From Nitrospira sp. CG24B (GTDB lineage: Bacteria; Nitrospirota; Nitrospiria; Nitrospirales; Nitrospiraceae), in contig NEWS02000004.1 in assembly GCA_002869845.2 (NCBI GenBank), forward strand, positions 1,291,481 through 1,349,332: 57,852 nt of DNA, read 5' to 3'. Position 1 is the stretch's first letter. The number at the start of each line of letters is the position of its first letter. The translations under genes and the position numbers were made by a program. Below the pieces are notes generated by a model. That model saw only the letters and a program-made list of their open reading frames with translations, ran no database searches and was not told where the DNA came from. This document shows, piece by piece, positions 10,156 to 18,157 of this stretch.

Positions 10156-11265
10156 TTAGGCATGACGCTGCGGAGACGCTCGTGAAACGGCATACCACTG
10201 TTCAAACATCTGTTTGTCAATCGGCCCTATCCGCACCTGTCCAATACGTTCGGGCCACACCCCAATGACTCGCCCTCCTGACACCTTCTTATCATGCAGC
10301 ATGGCCTTCCATATTCTCGTCGAGGTCCACGGCGGCATACGGTCACTCAACCCCGCCTCCTTTACAATCCGTCGAATCGCTTCCACCACTGCACGAGAAC
10401 AGATCTCCTGAAAACAGGCGAGTTCGGCTTCCTGTACCAATCCAATCCCCACCGCTTCTCCATGGACAAGTGACTGATACCCCCCCAACGATTCAAGAGC
10501 ATGTCCGATGGTATGCCCATAGTTGAGGATTCGCCTGCGATCGGATTCTCGCTCATCTGCCGCCACCACCTCGGCCTTGATCTCACAGGATCGCTTCACC
10601 ACGGTCGCGACGATACCGGGCGCTTGCCTCCGCAGCTCAGGCATGTGCCGCTGTAGATAGGCGAAGAAGGACTCGTCCGCAATGATTCCGTATTTAATGA
10701 CCTCGGCCAGTCCGGCGACGACTTCCCGAGCGGGCAACGTATGCAGCGTCAATGGATCGATCCAGACGGCGCGCGGTTGATAAAACGATCCAATCAGGTT
10801 CTTCCCGAGCCGATGGTCGACACCCGTCTTCCCTCCGACGCTGGAATCGACCTGTGCCACAAGCGTCGTCGGCACCTGAATATAGGGAATACCACGTTGG
10901 TAGATCGAAGCGGCAAACCCGGCCATGTCGCCCACGACACCTCCGCCGAGCGCCACGAGCATCGACGACCGCTCAAACCGATGACGCGCTAGCACGTCGA
11001 GGATCTGCTCCACCGTCTTCAGCGTTTTCGACCGCTCTCCGGGAGTCAGAATGATCGGAATGGGTTCAATTCCGCACCGCTTGATCGCCTCCAGACTACT
11101 CTTGAGGTAGTGCCGAGCGACGTGCCGATCCGTCACAATACCAACTTTCCCTCCTACACCGTGCTCCTTCAATCTCTTACCAAGCCTCGCCAACAGCCCG
11201 GCCTGAATCACGATCTCATAACTTCTTTCAGATAGGGAAACGGGAACCGTGAAGATTGCAGTCAT
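10156..11265 (-). CDS. aroB: 3-dehydroquinate synthase
   Basis: This 369-aa cytoplasmic enzyme performs the second step of the shikimate pathway, converting DAHP to 3-dehydroquinate with NAD+ and a divalent metal. Family features visible include the glycine-rich GGGVVGDMAGFAAS near residue 105, the substrate/NAD region PTTLVAQVDSSVGGKTGV near 131, ligand-bearing NYGHTIGHALE near 248 and HGEAVGIG near 268. Length is normal. It precedes the nadE remnant by about 100 bp and follows the pilQ terminator region; the ~180 bp upstream of its start show no firm promoter. No aroK is adjacent, unlike many proteobacterial pil-aro clusters. Confidence 0.95.
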   Translation of the reverse strand: MTAIFTVPVSLSERSYEIVIQAGLLARLGKRLKEHGVGGKVGIVTDRHVARHYLKSSLEAIKRCGIEPIPIILTPGERSKTLKTVEQILDVLARHRFERSSMLVALGGGVVGDMAGFAASIYQRGIPYIQVPTTLVAQVDSSVGGKTGVDHRLGKNLIGSFYQPRAVWIDPLTLHTLPAREVVAGLAEVIKYGIIADESFFAYLQRHMPELRRQAPGIVATVVKRSCEIKAEVVAADERESDRRRILNYGHTIGHALESLGGYQSLVHGEAVGIGLVQEAELACFQEICSRAVVEAIRRIVKEAGLSDRMPPWTSTRIWKAMLHDKKVSGGRVIGVWPERIGQVRIGPIDKQMFEQWYAVSRASPQRHA

Positions 11266-11444
11266 TTCGTAGTCCTGGAGAATCGGACGGAGTAGGACGG
11301 CATCTCAGATTTGTACCGTGATCGTACGTGCACCATTCACCGAATGGCCATCGTACCACAGCCTGACAAGACTAAAAAGACGGTCACGTTCCGCGCAGAG
11401 CGCCAAAACCCTGGGTGTTCTTGTCGCCATCTCTGTGGAACAAA

Positions 11445-11488
11445 AGCAAGAGCCTGATGATGCTGAATCGCACCACCAGGCTCTTGCT
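11445..11488 (-). terminator. Rho-independent terminator after pilQ
   Basis: A perfect 12-bp inverted repeat, AGCAAGAGCCTG (11445..11456) and CAGGCTCTTGCT (11477..11488), encloses a 20-base loop. On the minus strand the stem is followed by TTTTGTT. It sits just downstream of the pilQ stop (11511) and should end the pil operon transcript. Confidence 0.85.
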
Positions 11489-11510
11489 GATCACGGAAAT
11501 GAAACAGTCC

Positions 11511-13487
11511 TTAAGTCTTGATAATGCTTGGTGTGAGGAAAATGAGCAATTCTTGCTTCGAGACTGATTCGGACTTGTTCTTGAACAACCACCCAAGAAC
11601 CGGCATACGGGATAGATAGGGAACGCCTTGAACATTGTTGTTTTGGCTATCGACAAAGACTCCACCGATCACCATGGTTTCGCCATCTCGAACGACCACC
11701 TGGGTGTTTGCCTCCCGTCGATCGATACTCGGACCAGCCGGATTGCTTCGTGCCCCGACAGCATTTCGTGTTGCTCGCACACGAAGCATAATTCTCTTTC
11801 CATCCTCCTTTGGATCGCGAGAGGTGATCTGGGGTGTGACATTCAACTCCAAGTTTGCATCCACAAATGTCGTTTGCGTTCCCTGTAAGGATGTTGTCTG
11901 AAAGGGAATCGATTCGCCCTGAGAGATCTTCGCTTCGCGCTTATCCAATGTGGTGATCTTCGGCGCTGCGATCACCTTACTTAACCCGAGCAACTCTCCG
12001 GCTGAGAGCCGCATATCCAAGGCAAAGTCGCCTCCGAGTTTTCCAAAGGTCCAGCCGATCGATGGGACGGCAGGCAAGCCACCGACCTGAGCCGGCAAAT
12101 TCACCAGGAAGCTTCGATCGATTGTACTCCCCCCCGTCCCAGCTATCTGCCCAAATGGGCCGGTAATATTCGAAAGGGCAAAGAAATCCGTGGGTGTGCG
12201 ATTGCCCGCCTGGAAGCCCCACTGAATCCCCAAGCCTCTCGCATACACGGTATCGGCTTGGACGATGCGCGCCTCAATCTGAACCTGAGGAACCTCAAGA
12301 TCAAGTCCCTCAACCAGCTGCTTCATGACAGCCAATTTGGATTCGGTATCTCGCACGACCAACGCATTACTCCCCGCATTAAATTGCATGACGCCGCGTG
12401 AGCTCAAGGTCGGCCGCAGTGTCATCATGAGCTCCTGAGCCACGATGTGCCTGATATAAAAAACGCGGTCGACAAGTTCTTCAGCCTTTGTCTTCGATTC
12501 TTTGGCTCGGGCTTCTTCATCCTGCTGCTTGGCAATATTTGCCAGCGAATCGATCCACACAATACTCCCTTGACGAATCATACCAAGCCCATTCATCTTC
12601 AATAGCATATCCAGCGCCTGGTCCCACGGCACACTGACCAGCTTCATGGTCACTTTTGATTTGACCCCTTCCCCAACGACCATGTTGAAGCCAGAGACCT
12701 CGGCAATCAGTCGAAGGATGTTGGTGATGTCGGCCTGCTGGAAGTCGAGAGAGATCCGCCGACCGACAAATCGCGTTTGCCCTGCCACGATATCATCGGA
12801 TCGGTCGTCCTTTTCAGCGGGAGCACTTTCTCCGGCCATCTGGACACGCTGCACCTTGAACTGAGCCTGCGCGGGGCCGATGATTCGCGTCGCCCGTTTG
12901 CCCACACGATTCCCTGGCTCGAACAGCGCCCTACGGGCCTGGGGATGAGATGAGCCGATCTCTCCACCATCAATGTGCGCAGCAATAACAGCCGGCGTTT
13001 TCCGCTCGCTCGGCTTCAGAGTGATCAATACCTTATTATCCTCTCGAGTCAGAGAAAACACCGGGCGTTCGGACACATCGAATACCAGTCTGACCTTATC
13101 AGCATGGTGGCCTACTCTAATTTTCTTGAGCAAGTAGTGGTCAGCCCGTACGACTGATCGCCTCAGGGTGGACGATACGGCAGGAATATCGACGATGAGC
13201 CTGGACTCATCCAAAAAATTGGCCTCGGGAAATAGTTGGCCATCTCCGGCAACCACGACGGTCACCACATCCGTTTCGGGACGCACCTCGATCGCGGTCA
13301 CGGCCTGTGCCAGCAATCGCGTCGTGGCCATTTCGGCCCGCGTGACATCGCTCTGTTGTATCCTGCCGATCTCTTCGGCAACTGCGGACCTCTGAGTACA
13401 TATGGTCAGAGCAATGAGCGACACTCCCAAGGCTCCAATGAAACAGCCAGCAGTCAGGACATTATCTGCGCGAAATAGTGGTTTCAT
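11511..13487 (-). CDS. pilQ: Type IV pilus secretin PilQ
   Basis: This 658-aa outer-membrane secretin forms the gated pore through which the type IV pilus passes. A hydrophobic N-terminal segment (about residues 15-37) acts as the signal. An AMIN-like domain (about 50-155), which in family members binds peptidoglycan, is followed by a secretin N-terminal (STN) module around 240-310, an N1-type module around 335-400, and the beta-barrel secretin domain from about 440. The signature MVIGGVFVD and PVLGWLFKN lie near the C-terminus. Only one AMIN domain is apparent, so it is somewhat shorter than multi-AMIN homologues. The ATG overlaps the pilP stop by four bases, showing translational coupling. 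Confidence 0.95.
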   Translation of the reverse strand: MKPLFRADNVLTAGCFIGALGVSLIALTICTQRSAVAEEIGRIQQSDVTRAEMATTRLLAQAVTAIEVRPETDVVTVVVAGDGQLFPEANFLDESRLIVDIPAVSSTLRRSVVRADHYLLKKIRVGHHADKVRLVFDVSERPVFSLTREDNKVLITLKPSERKTPAVIAAHIDGGEIGSSHPQARRALFEPGNRVGKRATRIIGPAQAQFKVQRVQMAGESAPAEKDDRSDDIVAGQTRFVGRRISLDFQQADITNILRLIAEVSGFNMVVGEGVKSKVTMKLVSVPWDQALDMLLKMNGLGMIRQGSIVWIDSLANIAKQQDEEARAKESKTKAEELVDRVFYIRHIVAQELMMTLRPTLSSRGVMQFNAGSNALVVRDTESKLAVMKQLVEGLDLEVPQVQIEARIVQADTVYARGLGIQWGFQAGNRTPTDFFALSNITGPFGQIAGTGGSTIDRSFLVNLPAQVGGLPAVPSIGWTFGKLGGDFALDMRLSAGELLGLSKVIAAPKITTLDKREAKISQGESIPFQTTSLQGTQTTFVDANLELNVTPQITSRDPKEDGKRIMLRVRATRNAVGARSNPAGPSIDRREANTQVVVRDGETMVIGGVFVDSQNNNVQGVPYLSRMPVLGWLFKNKSESVSKQELLIFLTPSIIKT

Positions 13488-14092
13488 TCTGAGCCCTCTT
13501 TGGGATGTAGAAGCTTGACATGTTCTCGCTCCTGCTTCTTGCCATACACATCAGTGAACCGTTCCTGGACAATGATGCCGCGCTCGGTCACGGCGCTGAC
13601 CACTCCGTTATTTTGCCCGACCCTCGTTCCCCGTCGAACGGTGTACCCATATCCGTCCGGGGTCTGAACCATTGCGGTATAGCCGTAGGCTCCCCACACA
13701 ATGGCAATGAGATTGAGCTCTGTCAGGGTCACGCGTTGCAAAGGTGGAAGGGTTGAATCCGTCTTCCCCGGCTGAAGCTCCTGGATGATCGGTGCAAATG
13801 GGTCTCGACGACCGGAAGGGTCATACCCACTCCCAACCACACCGTCTGGTACGGACAGCTGAGAAGGCACCGAGGTGTTCACCCCAGACGATGGCGCTTC
13901 TATAGTTTGCGGAGCAGTTCTTTGAATTTCCGGCACAACAGGCACCCTGATCGCATCTTGCCTTATCGGAGCGATCATCCCAGGAACGAAGGAAGACTCG
14001 GCCTGTGCACCGGGGTTCCCTAAAAGGATGACACACGCGCACATCACGCTGGCTCCAAGGGATAGAGTATATTGTCTAGGCTTCTTCCTCAT
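13484..14092 (-). CDS. pilP: Type IV pilus assembly lipoprotein/periplasmic PilP
   Basis: This 202-aa exported protein links the inner-membrane PilNO complex to the PilQ secretin. An N-terminal signal (about residues 9-31, hydrophobic, ending GAQA) is followed by a disordered Pro/Ser-rich linker to about 85 and a small beta domain at about 95-190, with the typical RRDPFAPII entry and GYGYTVRRGTRVG. The signal holds Cys at 18 and 20, but a clear lipobox is not seen, so lipidation is uncertain. It lies three bases after pilO and overlaps pilQ by four. Position and domain order make the assignment firm despite low family conservation. Confidence 0.9.
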   Translation of the reverse strand: MRKKPRQYTLSLGASVMCACVILLGNPGAQAESSFVPGMIAPIRQDAIRVPVVPEIQRTAPQTIEAPSSGVNTSVPSQLSVPDGVVGSGYDPSGRRDPFAPIIQELQPGKTDSTLPPLQRVTLTELNLIAIVWGAYGYTAMVQTPDGYGYTVRRGTRVGQNNGVVSAVTERGIIVQERFTDVYGKKQEREHVKLLHPKEGSE

Positions 14093-14095
14093 AAC

Positions 14096-14743
14096 TTATT
14101 TACCAACTTGAGCCACTTTGGGAGCATTCACCGAAGGAGATCCTCCGGAAACTGGCTTTTCTTGAGGCGCAGCGTATGCCACTAGGTCAAATGTTGTCTG
14201 CGAGACAATTCGTCCTTGCTCAATCTTCGGCGATCCCATCTTAAGACCCGATACGGTTACAATCCGAGGAAGTCGATTGATCCGATCAAAAAACAGGGCG
14301 GCCGTGTGATAAGCCCCGGCTACTTCCACACTGACCGGCATCTTGATGAAAAGCTTCGACGCATCTTCAGTCTGGGCGCCTGGCTTCCATAGTCTGATAT
14401 CGAGTCCCAATCGTACGCCGAGGTCAGACACCTGCTTCAGCAGCATGATCGCCTCTTCTTCCGGAGGGAGACGTTCCTTTTTCTTTGCTAATTCAATCTC
14501 GAGCTGCTTATTGGCGGCAACCAACTCATCGAGATGTTTCACTTTAATCGTAAGTGTTTGGATTTCACTCTCCAGCTTGCTGTTTTCAGCGTCGAGCGCC
14601 GTGATCATTGTAGACTTCGGTTCTGCAATGTAGAAATAGAAGCCCGCAATCATGCCACCCACGAGCAGGAATAAGAGCGCGGCCTTTTGTGAGGCTGGCA
14701 CATTGCGAAGCGCATCAAGATTGAGCTGTGGCAAAGCCATCAT
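14096..14743 (-). CDS. pilO: Type IV pilus alignment protein PilO
   Basis: This 215-aa bitopic inner-membrane protein forms heterodimers with PilN in the alignment subcomplex. A short cytoplasmic N-terminus is followed by one transmembrane helix (about residues 21-42, LLFLLVGGMIAGFYFYI), a coiled coil rich in Glu/Lys (about 45-100, with ELAKKKERLPPEEE) and a ferredoxin-like periplasmic domain (about 105-195). The ATG overlaps the pilN stop by four bases. The C-terminal 20 residues are a low-complexity Pro/Ser tail. Length and topology match PilO. Confidence 0.9.
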   Translation of the reverse strand: MMALPQLNLDALRNVPASQKAALLFLLVGGMIAGFYFYIAEPKSTMITALDAENSKLESEIQTLTIKVKHLDELVAANKQLEIELAKKKERLPPEEEAIMLLKQVSDLGVRLGLDIRLWKPGAQTEDASKLFIKMPVSVEVAGAYHTAALFFDRINRLPRIVTVSGLKMGSPKIEQGRIVSQTTFDLVAYAAPQEKPVSGGSPSVNAPKVAQVGK

Positions 14744-15297
14744 GACCCCTTCAGACGAAATGCCAAACGAAATTGGTACACATTAATCTTGTTTTCAACC
14801 GCAGCCTTGCTCTCCTGCAGATTGATGCCAGTGAAATAATCCGTCCGTCGCAAGTTATTCACGAATTCCACCACGTCGTCGTTTGTTAAGGCCTTCCCTT
14901 CTAACTCCACGGTATCGGATGCCACACCCAGCCTTGTGAGCCATACTTTGAGCGGCTCTAAACTCTGACTCACATGATCAAGGACCTTGACCGGGCCCAT
15001 TCTGGATTGCTCAAGCTGATCGATGATCCGGTTCTTGTCCTCAAGAAGCTTTTTCCGTTGTTCAAAATCCTGTACTTGCTTGACCTGTTCCTTCAACTGA
15101 GTAACTTGCTTCTCTTTAGCTTGCTTTTCCTCCTGCCGAGCTTCAAGCTCGCTGTCCAATGAGGCCGAATACCACCAACACCCAGCCAGCGTGACCAGGA
15201 TCAGTCCAACCCCAAGCAGCGCCTGTGCGCGCGTGTCATACTGAGGTTTGGCCGGCCTTCCTTTGGGCCCACCCGGAAGGAGGTTAATCCGAATCAT
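14740..15297 (-). CDS. pilN: Type IV pilus assembly protein PilN
   Basis: This 185-aa bitopic inner-membrane protein begins MIRINLLPG, which contains the conserved cytoplasmic INLLP motif that docks into the PilM groove. One transmembrane helix (about residues 26-48) is followed by a strongly charged coiled coil (about 50-100) and a periplasmic ferredoxin-like domain. It partners with PilO and PilM to connect the cytoplasmic motor to the secretin. Both junctions (pilM stop/pilN start and pilN stop/pilO start) are four-base overlaps, so the genes are probably translated in a coupled way. Confidence 0.92.
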   Translation of the reverse strand: MIRINLLPGGPKGRPAKPQYDTRAQALLGVGLILVTLAGCWWYSASLDSELEARQEEKQAKEKQVTQLKEQVKQVQDFEQRKKLLEDKNRIIDQLEQSRMGPVKVLDHVSQSLEPLKVWLTRLGVASDTVELEGKALTNDDVVEFVNNLRRTDYFTGINLQESKAAVENKINVYQFRLAFRLKGS

Positions 15298-16400
15298 CGA
15301 TCCCCCACCGCTCTTAAGGCTAGTCCAACACTGACGGCAGCCGATGGAGCCAAATCTGCGAGTAGGTTAGGGTCCATATCACAGCCAGTCACATCGATTT
15401 CAGCAAAGGGATCAGCCATTTCGACAGGGAGTTGCATCCTATCCCCGAGCTGCTGAATGAGCCCTTTCGCCCTAGCCACGCCACCACAGACAAGCACACG
15501 ACTGAGCTCAGCGTTGGTGGTCGATGTCTTGAAGTAGTCCACCGTCCGAGCGATCTCGGACGCTACTTCCGCATTCACGCTGTCCATGACACTGGTGAAC
15601 GACCCTCCGCTAGAGTCGCCCGTATGATCATTTTTCTTACCCTCTTCAGCCTCTTCAAATGAGAGCCCTATCTCACGTTGAATCGCCTCAGTATACCGAT
15701 TCCCTCCTAGCGGAATATCACGCGTAAATAACGACGACCCGGCACGGATGATGTTCACGTTCATCACGCTCGCGCCGAGATTCACCAACGCCGTCGTTTC
15801 TTCCTGTGCCATCGGATAATTAATCGCATGCATATTCTCAACCGCAAATGCATCGACATCCATGACCATCGGGACAAGTCCGGCAGCCTTGACCAACTCG
15901 GTCAGCTCATTAATTTTGTCTTTCTTCGCGGCAACAAGAATCACCGACATATCCCCTTGCTGATCTTCTGACGCATCCAAAGACAGGACATGAAAGTCGA
16001 TATTCACTTCGTTGATATCGAACGGAATGTACTGCTCCGCCGCCAATTTCACCTGCCCCTCCAGCTCTTCATCCGGCATCGGAGGCAGGCTGATCTTCTT
16101 CACAATCACGGCGTGCCCGGAAATCGAGATAGCGACTTGCTTATTCTTGACGTTGACTTCCGCAAACAATTCTTGAATCGCTGAGACGACACGTCCTTCA
16201 TCCATGACCGTCCCATCGACAATCACTTCAGGTTCAAGGGGTTTCACACCGAACTTTTGGAGAATGTACCGTCCCTTACTTTCCTTGAGCTGAGCAATTT
16301 TGATCGCACTAGATCCAATATCAAGCCCCACTAGCTGTCGGCGAGGGGTCAGCATCCCAACAATGTCGGTTTCGAAGAGCTTTTTGAATGAAGTCAACAT
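15294..16400 (-). CDS. pilM: Type IV pilus actin-like ATPase PilM
   Basis: This 368-aa cytoplasmic actin/FtsA-fold protein binds nucleotide and the PilN tail. The phosphate-1 loop LVGLDIGSSAIKIAQLK lies near residue 22. Conserved PilM elements follow, such as KKISLPPMPDEEL near 97, and a second nucleotide-binding region VLVCGGVARAKGL lies near 305. Length is typical. It is the first pil gene proper of a five-gene operon and starts 15 bases after the stop of a small MerR-like gene with which it shares a promoter. Confidence 0.95.
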   Translation of the reverse strand: MLTSFKKLFETDIVGMLTPRRQLVGLDIGSSAIKIAQLKESKGRYILQKFGVKPLEPEVIVDGTVMDEGRVVSAIQELFAEVNVKNKQVAISISGHAVIVKKISLPPMPDEELEGQVKLAAEQYIPFDINEVNIDFHVLSLDASEDQQGDMSVILVAAKKDKINELTELVKAAGLVPMVMDVDAFAVENMHAINYPMAQEETTALVNLGASVMNVNIIRAGSSLFTRDIPLGGNRYTEAIQREIGLSFEEAEEGKKNDHTGDSSGGSFTSVMDSVNAEVASEIARTVDYFKTSTTNAELSRVLVCGGVARAKGLIQQLGDRMQLPVEMADPFAEIDVTGCDMDPNLLADLAPSAAVSVGLALRAVGDR

Positions 16401-16415
16401 GCGATACCTGCCACC

Positions 16416-16628
16416 TTACACCACAGCCTTTCTGGCGCGAATAATTTTCTCGATTTCATCCACATTCTTTCTCGTATACAGTCGCCAGTTTCTCCAATCT
16501 CGAGCGGGTTCGGTAATGACACCCTCTCGCTCCCAGCGAAAGAGTGTCGCCTTGGAAATATCGAATAAGCCACACACTTGATAAGCCTTAAATCCCACTG
16601 CACTTGATGTATCTTTAGGCTTCTTCAC
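16416..16628 (-). CDS. Small MerR-like helix-turn-helix protein
   Basis: This 70-aa protein is essentially only a winged-helix DNA-binding domain of MerR/excisionase type: YQVCGLFDISKATLFRWEREG (about residues 16-36), then WRLYTRKNVDEIEKII. It lacks the dimerisation coiled coil and the effector domain of full MerR regulators. It sits between a sigma-70-like promoter and pilM, 15 bases from the pilM start, so it is very probably cotranscribed with the pilus operon and may regulate it. An imperfect palindrome overlapping the -10 box is a candidate binding site. Function is inferred from fold and position. Confidence 0.75.
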   Translation of the reverse strand: MKKPKDTSSAVGFKAYQVCGLFDISKATLFRWEREGVITEPARDWRNWRLYTRKNVDEIEKIIRARKAVV

Positions 16629-16675
16629 GTCAGTATTTATACTAGTTTTGATACCTTGCCTTATTCACAAGACTA

Positions 16676-16703
16676 AGTATAGTCAATATGCTCCACCTGT
16701 CAA
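16676..16703 (-). promoter_or_regulatory. Putative promoter of the merR-like/pilMNOPQ operon
   Basis: On the minus strand TTGACA (16698..16703) is followed by 16 bases and TATACT (16676..16681), 48 bp before the small HTH gene. A palindrome GACTA-AGTA-TAGTC at 16671..16684 covers the -10 box and could be an operator, possibly for the HTH protein itself. Confidence 0.65.
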
Positions 16704-16764
16704 GGAAGCGTTAGGAAAGCGAGAGTAACGGCAGGAAAGCGGTGGCTGTTATTCCAACAACCGG

Positions 16765-17631
16765 CTACGATTTATCGATATCTCGGTGCTTGAGGCCAAC
16801 CTCGTACCCTAGGGCGGCAAGGCTTTCTCGAAGACGCCCGGCAACCGCAACCGAGCGATGACGCCCGCCGGTACACCCAATACCGATAGTCAGATAACTA
16901 CGCCGCTCTCGCTGGAATAACGGCAAGAGAAACTTCAGAAAACCTTCGACATGCTGCAAAAGTGCTATGGCATCAGGGTCTGTGAGCACGAAGGTCTGGA
17001 CCAGCGGATTGTCTCCAGAATGAGGTTTGAGTTCGGGCACGAAAAATGGGTTCCTGAGAAATCGCACATCAAACAACAAATCGATATCGTACGGCACCCC
17101 GAATTTATATCCAAAGGTGATGAGTGAGATTGTCAGTCGTCGATCCGATGACTCCCGTTGAAACTGCTTCGCAAGCAACTCACCGAGCTCATGGACCGTC
17201 AGATCGGACGTATCGATGATTCGATCTGCCTGACATCGAAGTTCGGCTACACGCTCCTTTTCGAATCGGATTCCATCCAAGACGGGAAGATGTGGCAAAA
17301 GTGGGTGTGGGCGCCTGGACTCTGAAAAGCGCCTGGTCAATACTTCTTCACGAGCCTCAAGAAAAAGAACCTGAATAGCATGGCCGAGCGCTTTCACTCT
17401 CTCCAGGATACCAACGAAATCAGAAAAGAACGCACGCTCTCTAATATCAATCCCAAGGGCAACGTTGGCAATTTCGCTCTGCTGCTGGTTGCAGAGATCG
17501 ACAAAAGTTGGAAGCAAGGCCGGAGGAAGGTTATCGATGCAGAAATATCCAGCATCCTCAAAGGCTTTGAGGGCGTAGGTTTTACCAGATCCGGACAACC
17601 CACTAATAATGACAAGATTCAGCCGGGCCAT
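16765..17631 (-). CDS. rapZ: RNase adapter protein RapZ
   Basis: This 288-aa P-loop protein of the RapZ/YvcJ family, in enterobacteria, binds small RNAs and guides RNase E to control glucosamine-6-phosphate synthase. The Walker A motif GLSGSGKT is at residues 11-18, followed by the family's GIDIRERAF near 61 and a conserved C-terminal IGIGCTGGRHRSVAVA near 252. Length matches E. coli RapZ (284). Its place at the end of the lptCAB-rpoN-hpf cluster is conserved in many Gram-negative genomes. No ptsN or other PTS gene lies between hpf and rapZ here. Whether the RNA-adapter role holds outside Enterobacteria is not established. Confidence 0.93.
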   Translation of the reverse strand: MARLNLVIISGLSGSGKTYALKAFEDAGYFCIDNLPPALLPTFVDLCNQQQSEIANVALGIDIRERAFFSDFVGILERVKALGHAIQVLFLEAREEVLTRRFSESRRPHPLLPHLPVLDGIRFEKERVAELRCQADRIIDTSDLTVHELGELLAKQFQRESSDRRLTISLITFGYKFGVPYDIDLLFDVRFLRNPFFVPELKPHSGDNPLVQTFVLTDPDAIALLQHVEGFLKFLLPLFQRERRSYLTIGIGCTGGRHRSVAVAGRLRESLAALGYEVGLKHRDIDKS

Positions 17632-17801
17632 GGCATTGCATATCGTCTCGGTTGATATAGCTGCGATAGTTCCATTTTGGATTCCGCTGCCAGCTTCACG
17701 GGTGATTCAGTGATGCGGACCATTCTAAGCCGCTCAAACGCATGGCGTGCGCAAGGACCAAGGCTACATAATCTTACAAGAGACTCGTATAGGAAATGCG
17801 A

Positions 17802-18113
17802 TCACGCCTTCTTCGGTTGAGCCGGCTTATGATTGACAAGACGATCTTTCCATTTTCGAAACTGCGCATCTACACGGTCAACTAGAGCATCGATGGTGGC
17901 ATACATCTCAGGCGTTGCCGTCTTGGCTTGCACTCGTTTGCCACTGACCGCACCAGTCACTTCCGCCTTATGCTGAAGCTTCTCGACTCCCAATACCACT
18001 TGCAGCGATCCGACCTTCAGCCCGTATCGATCAAGGCGACCGAATCGATTTTCCACATAGCTTCTAAGCGCTGGCGTAATGTCCATGTGACGCCCTGTAA
18101 TCCTCAGCTTCAT
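17802..18113 (-). CDS. hpf: Short ribosome hibernation promoting factor
   Basis: This 103-aa protein has the beta-alpha-beta-beta-beta-alpha fold of the HPF/YfiA family, which binds the 30S A/P-site region in starving cells and helps form inactive ribosomes. Family residues include MKLRITGRHMDITPALRSYV at the N-terminus and YATIDALVDRVDAQFRKWKDR near residue 70. It lacks the C-terminal dimerisation domain of long HPF, so it is the short form. The ATG at 18113 has GGAGGTGG four bases upstream; the reading that extends to 18161 overlaps the rpoN stop. It follows rpoN by 44 bp. Confidence 0.92.
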   Translation of the reverse strand: MKLRITGRHMDITPALRSYVENRFGRLDRYGLKVGSLQVVLGVEKLQHKAEVTGAVSGKRVQAKTATPEMYATIDALVDRVDAQFRKWKDRLVNHKPAQPKKA

Positions 18114-18157
18114 GCCCACCTCCAATTGTGATCCAGCTGGATGCGAAGCAACGGATA

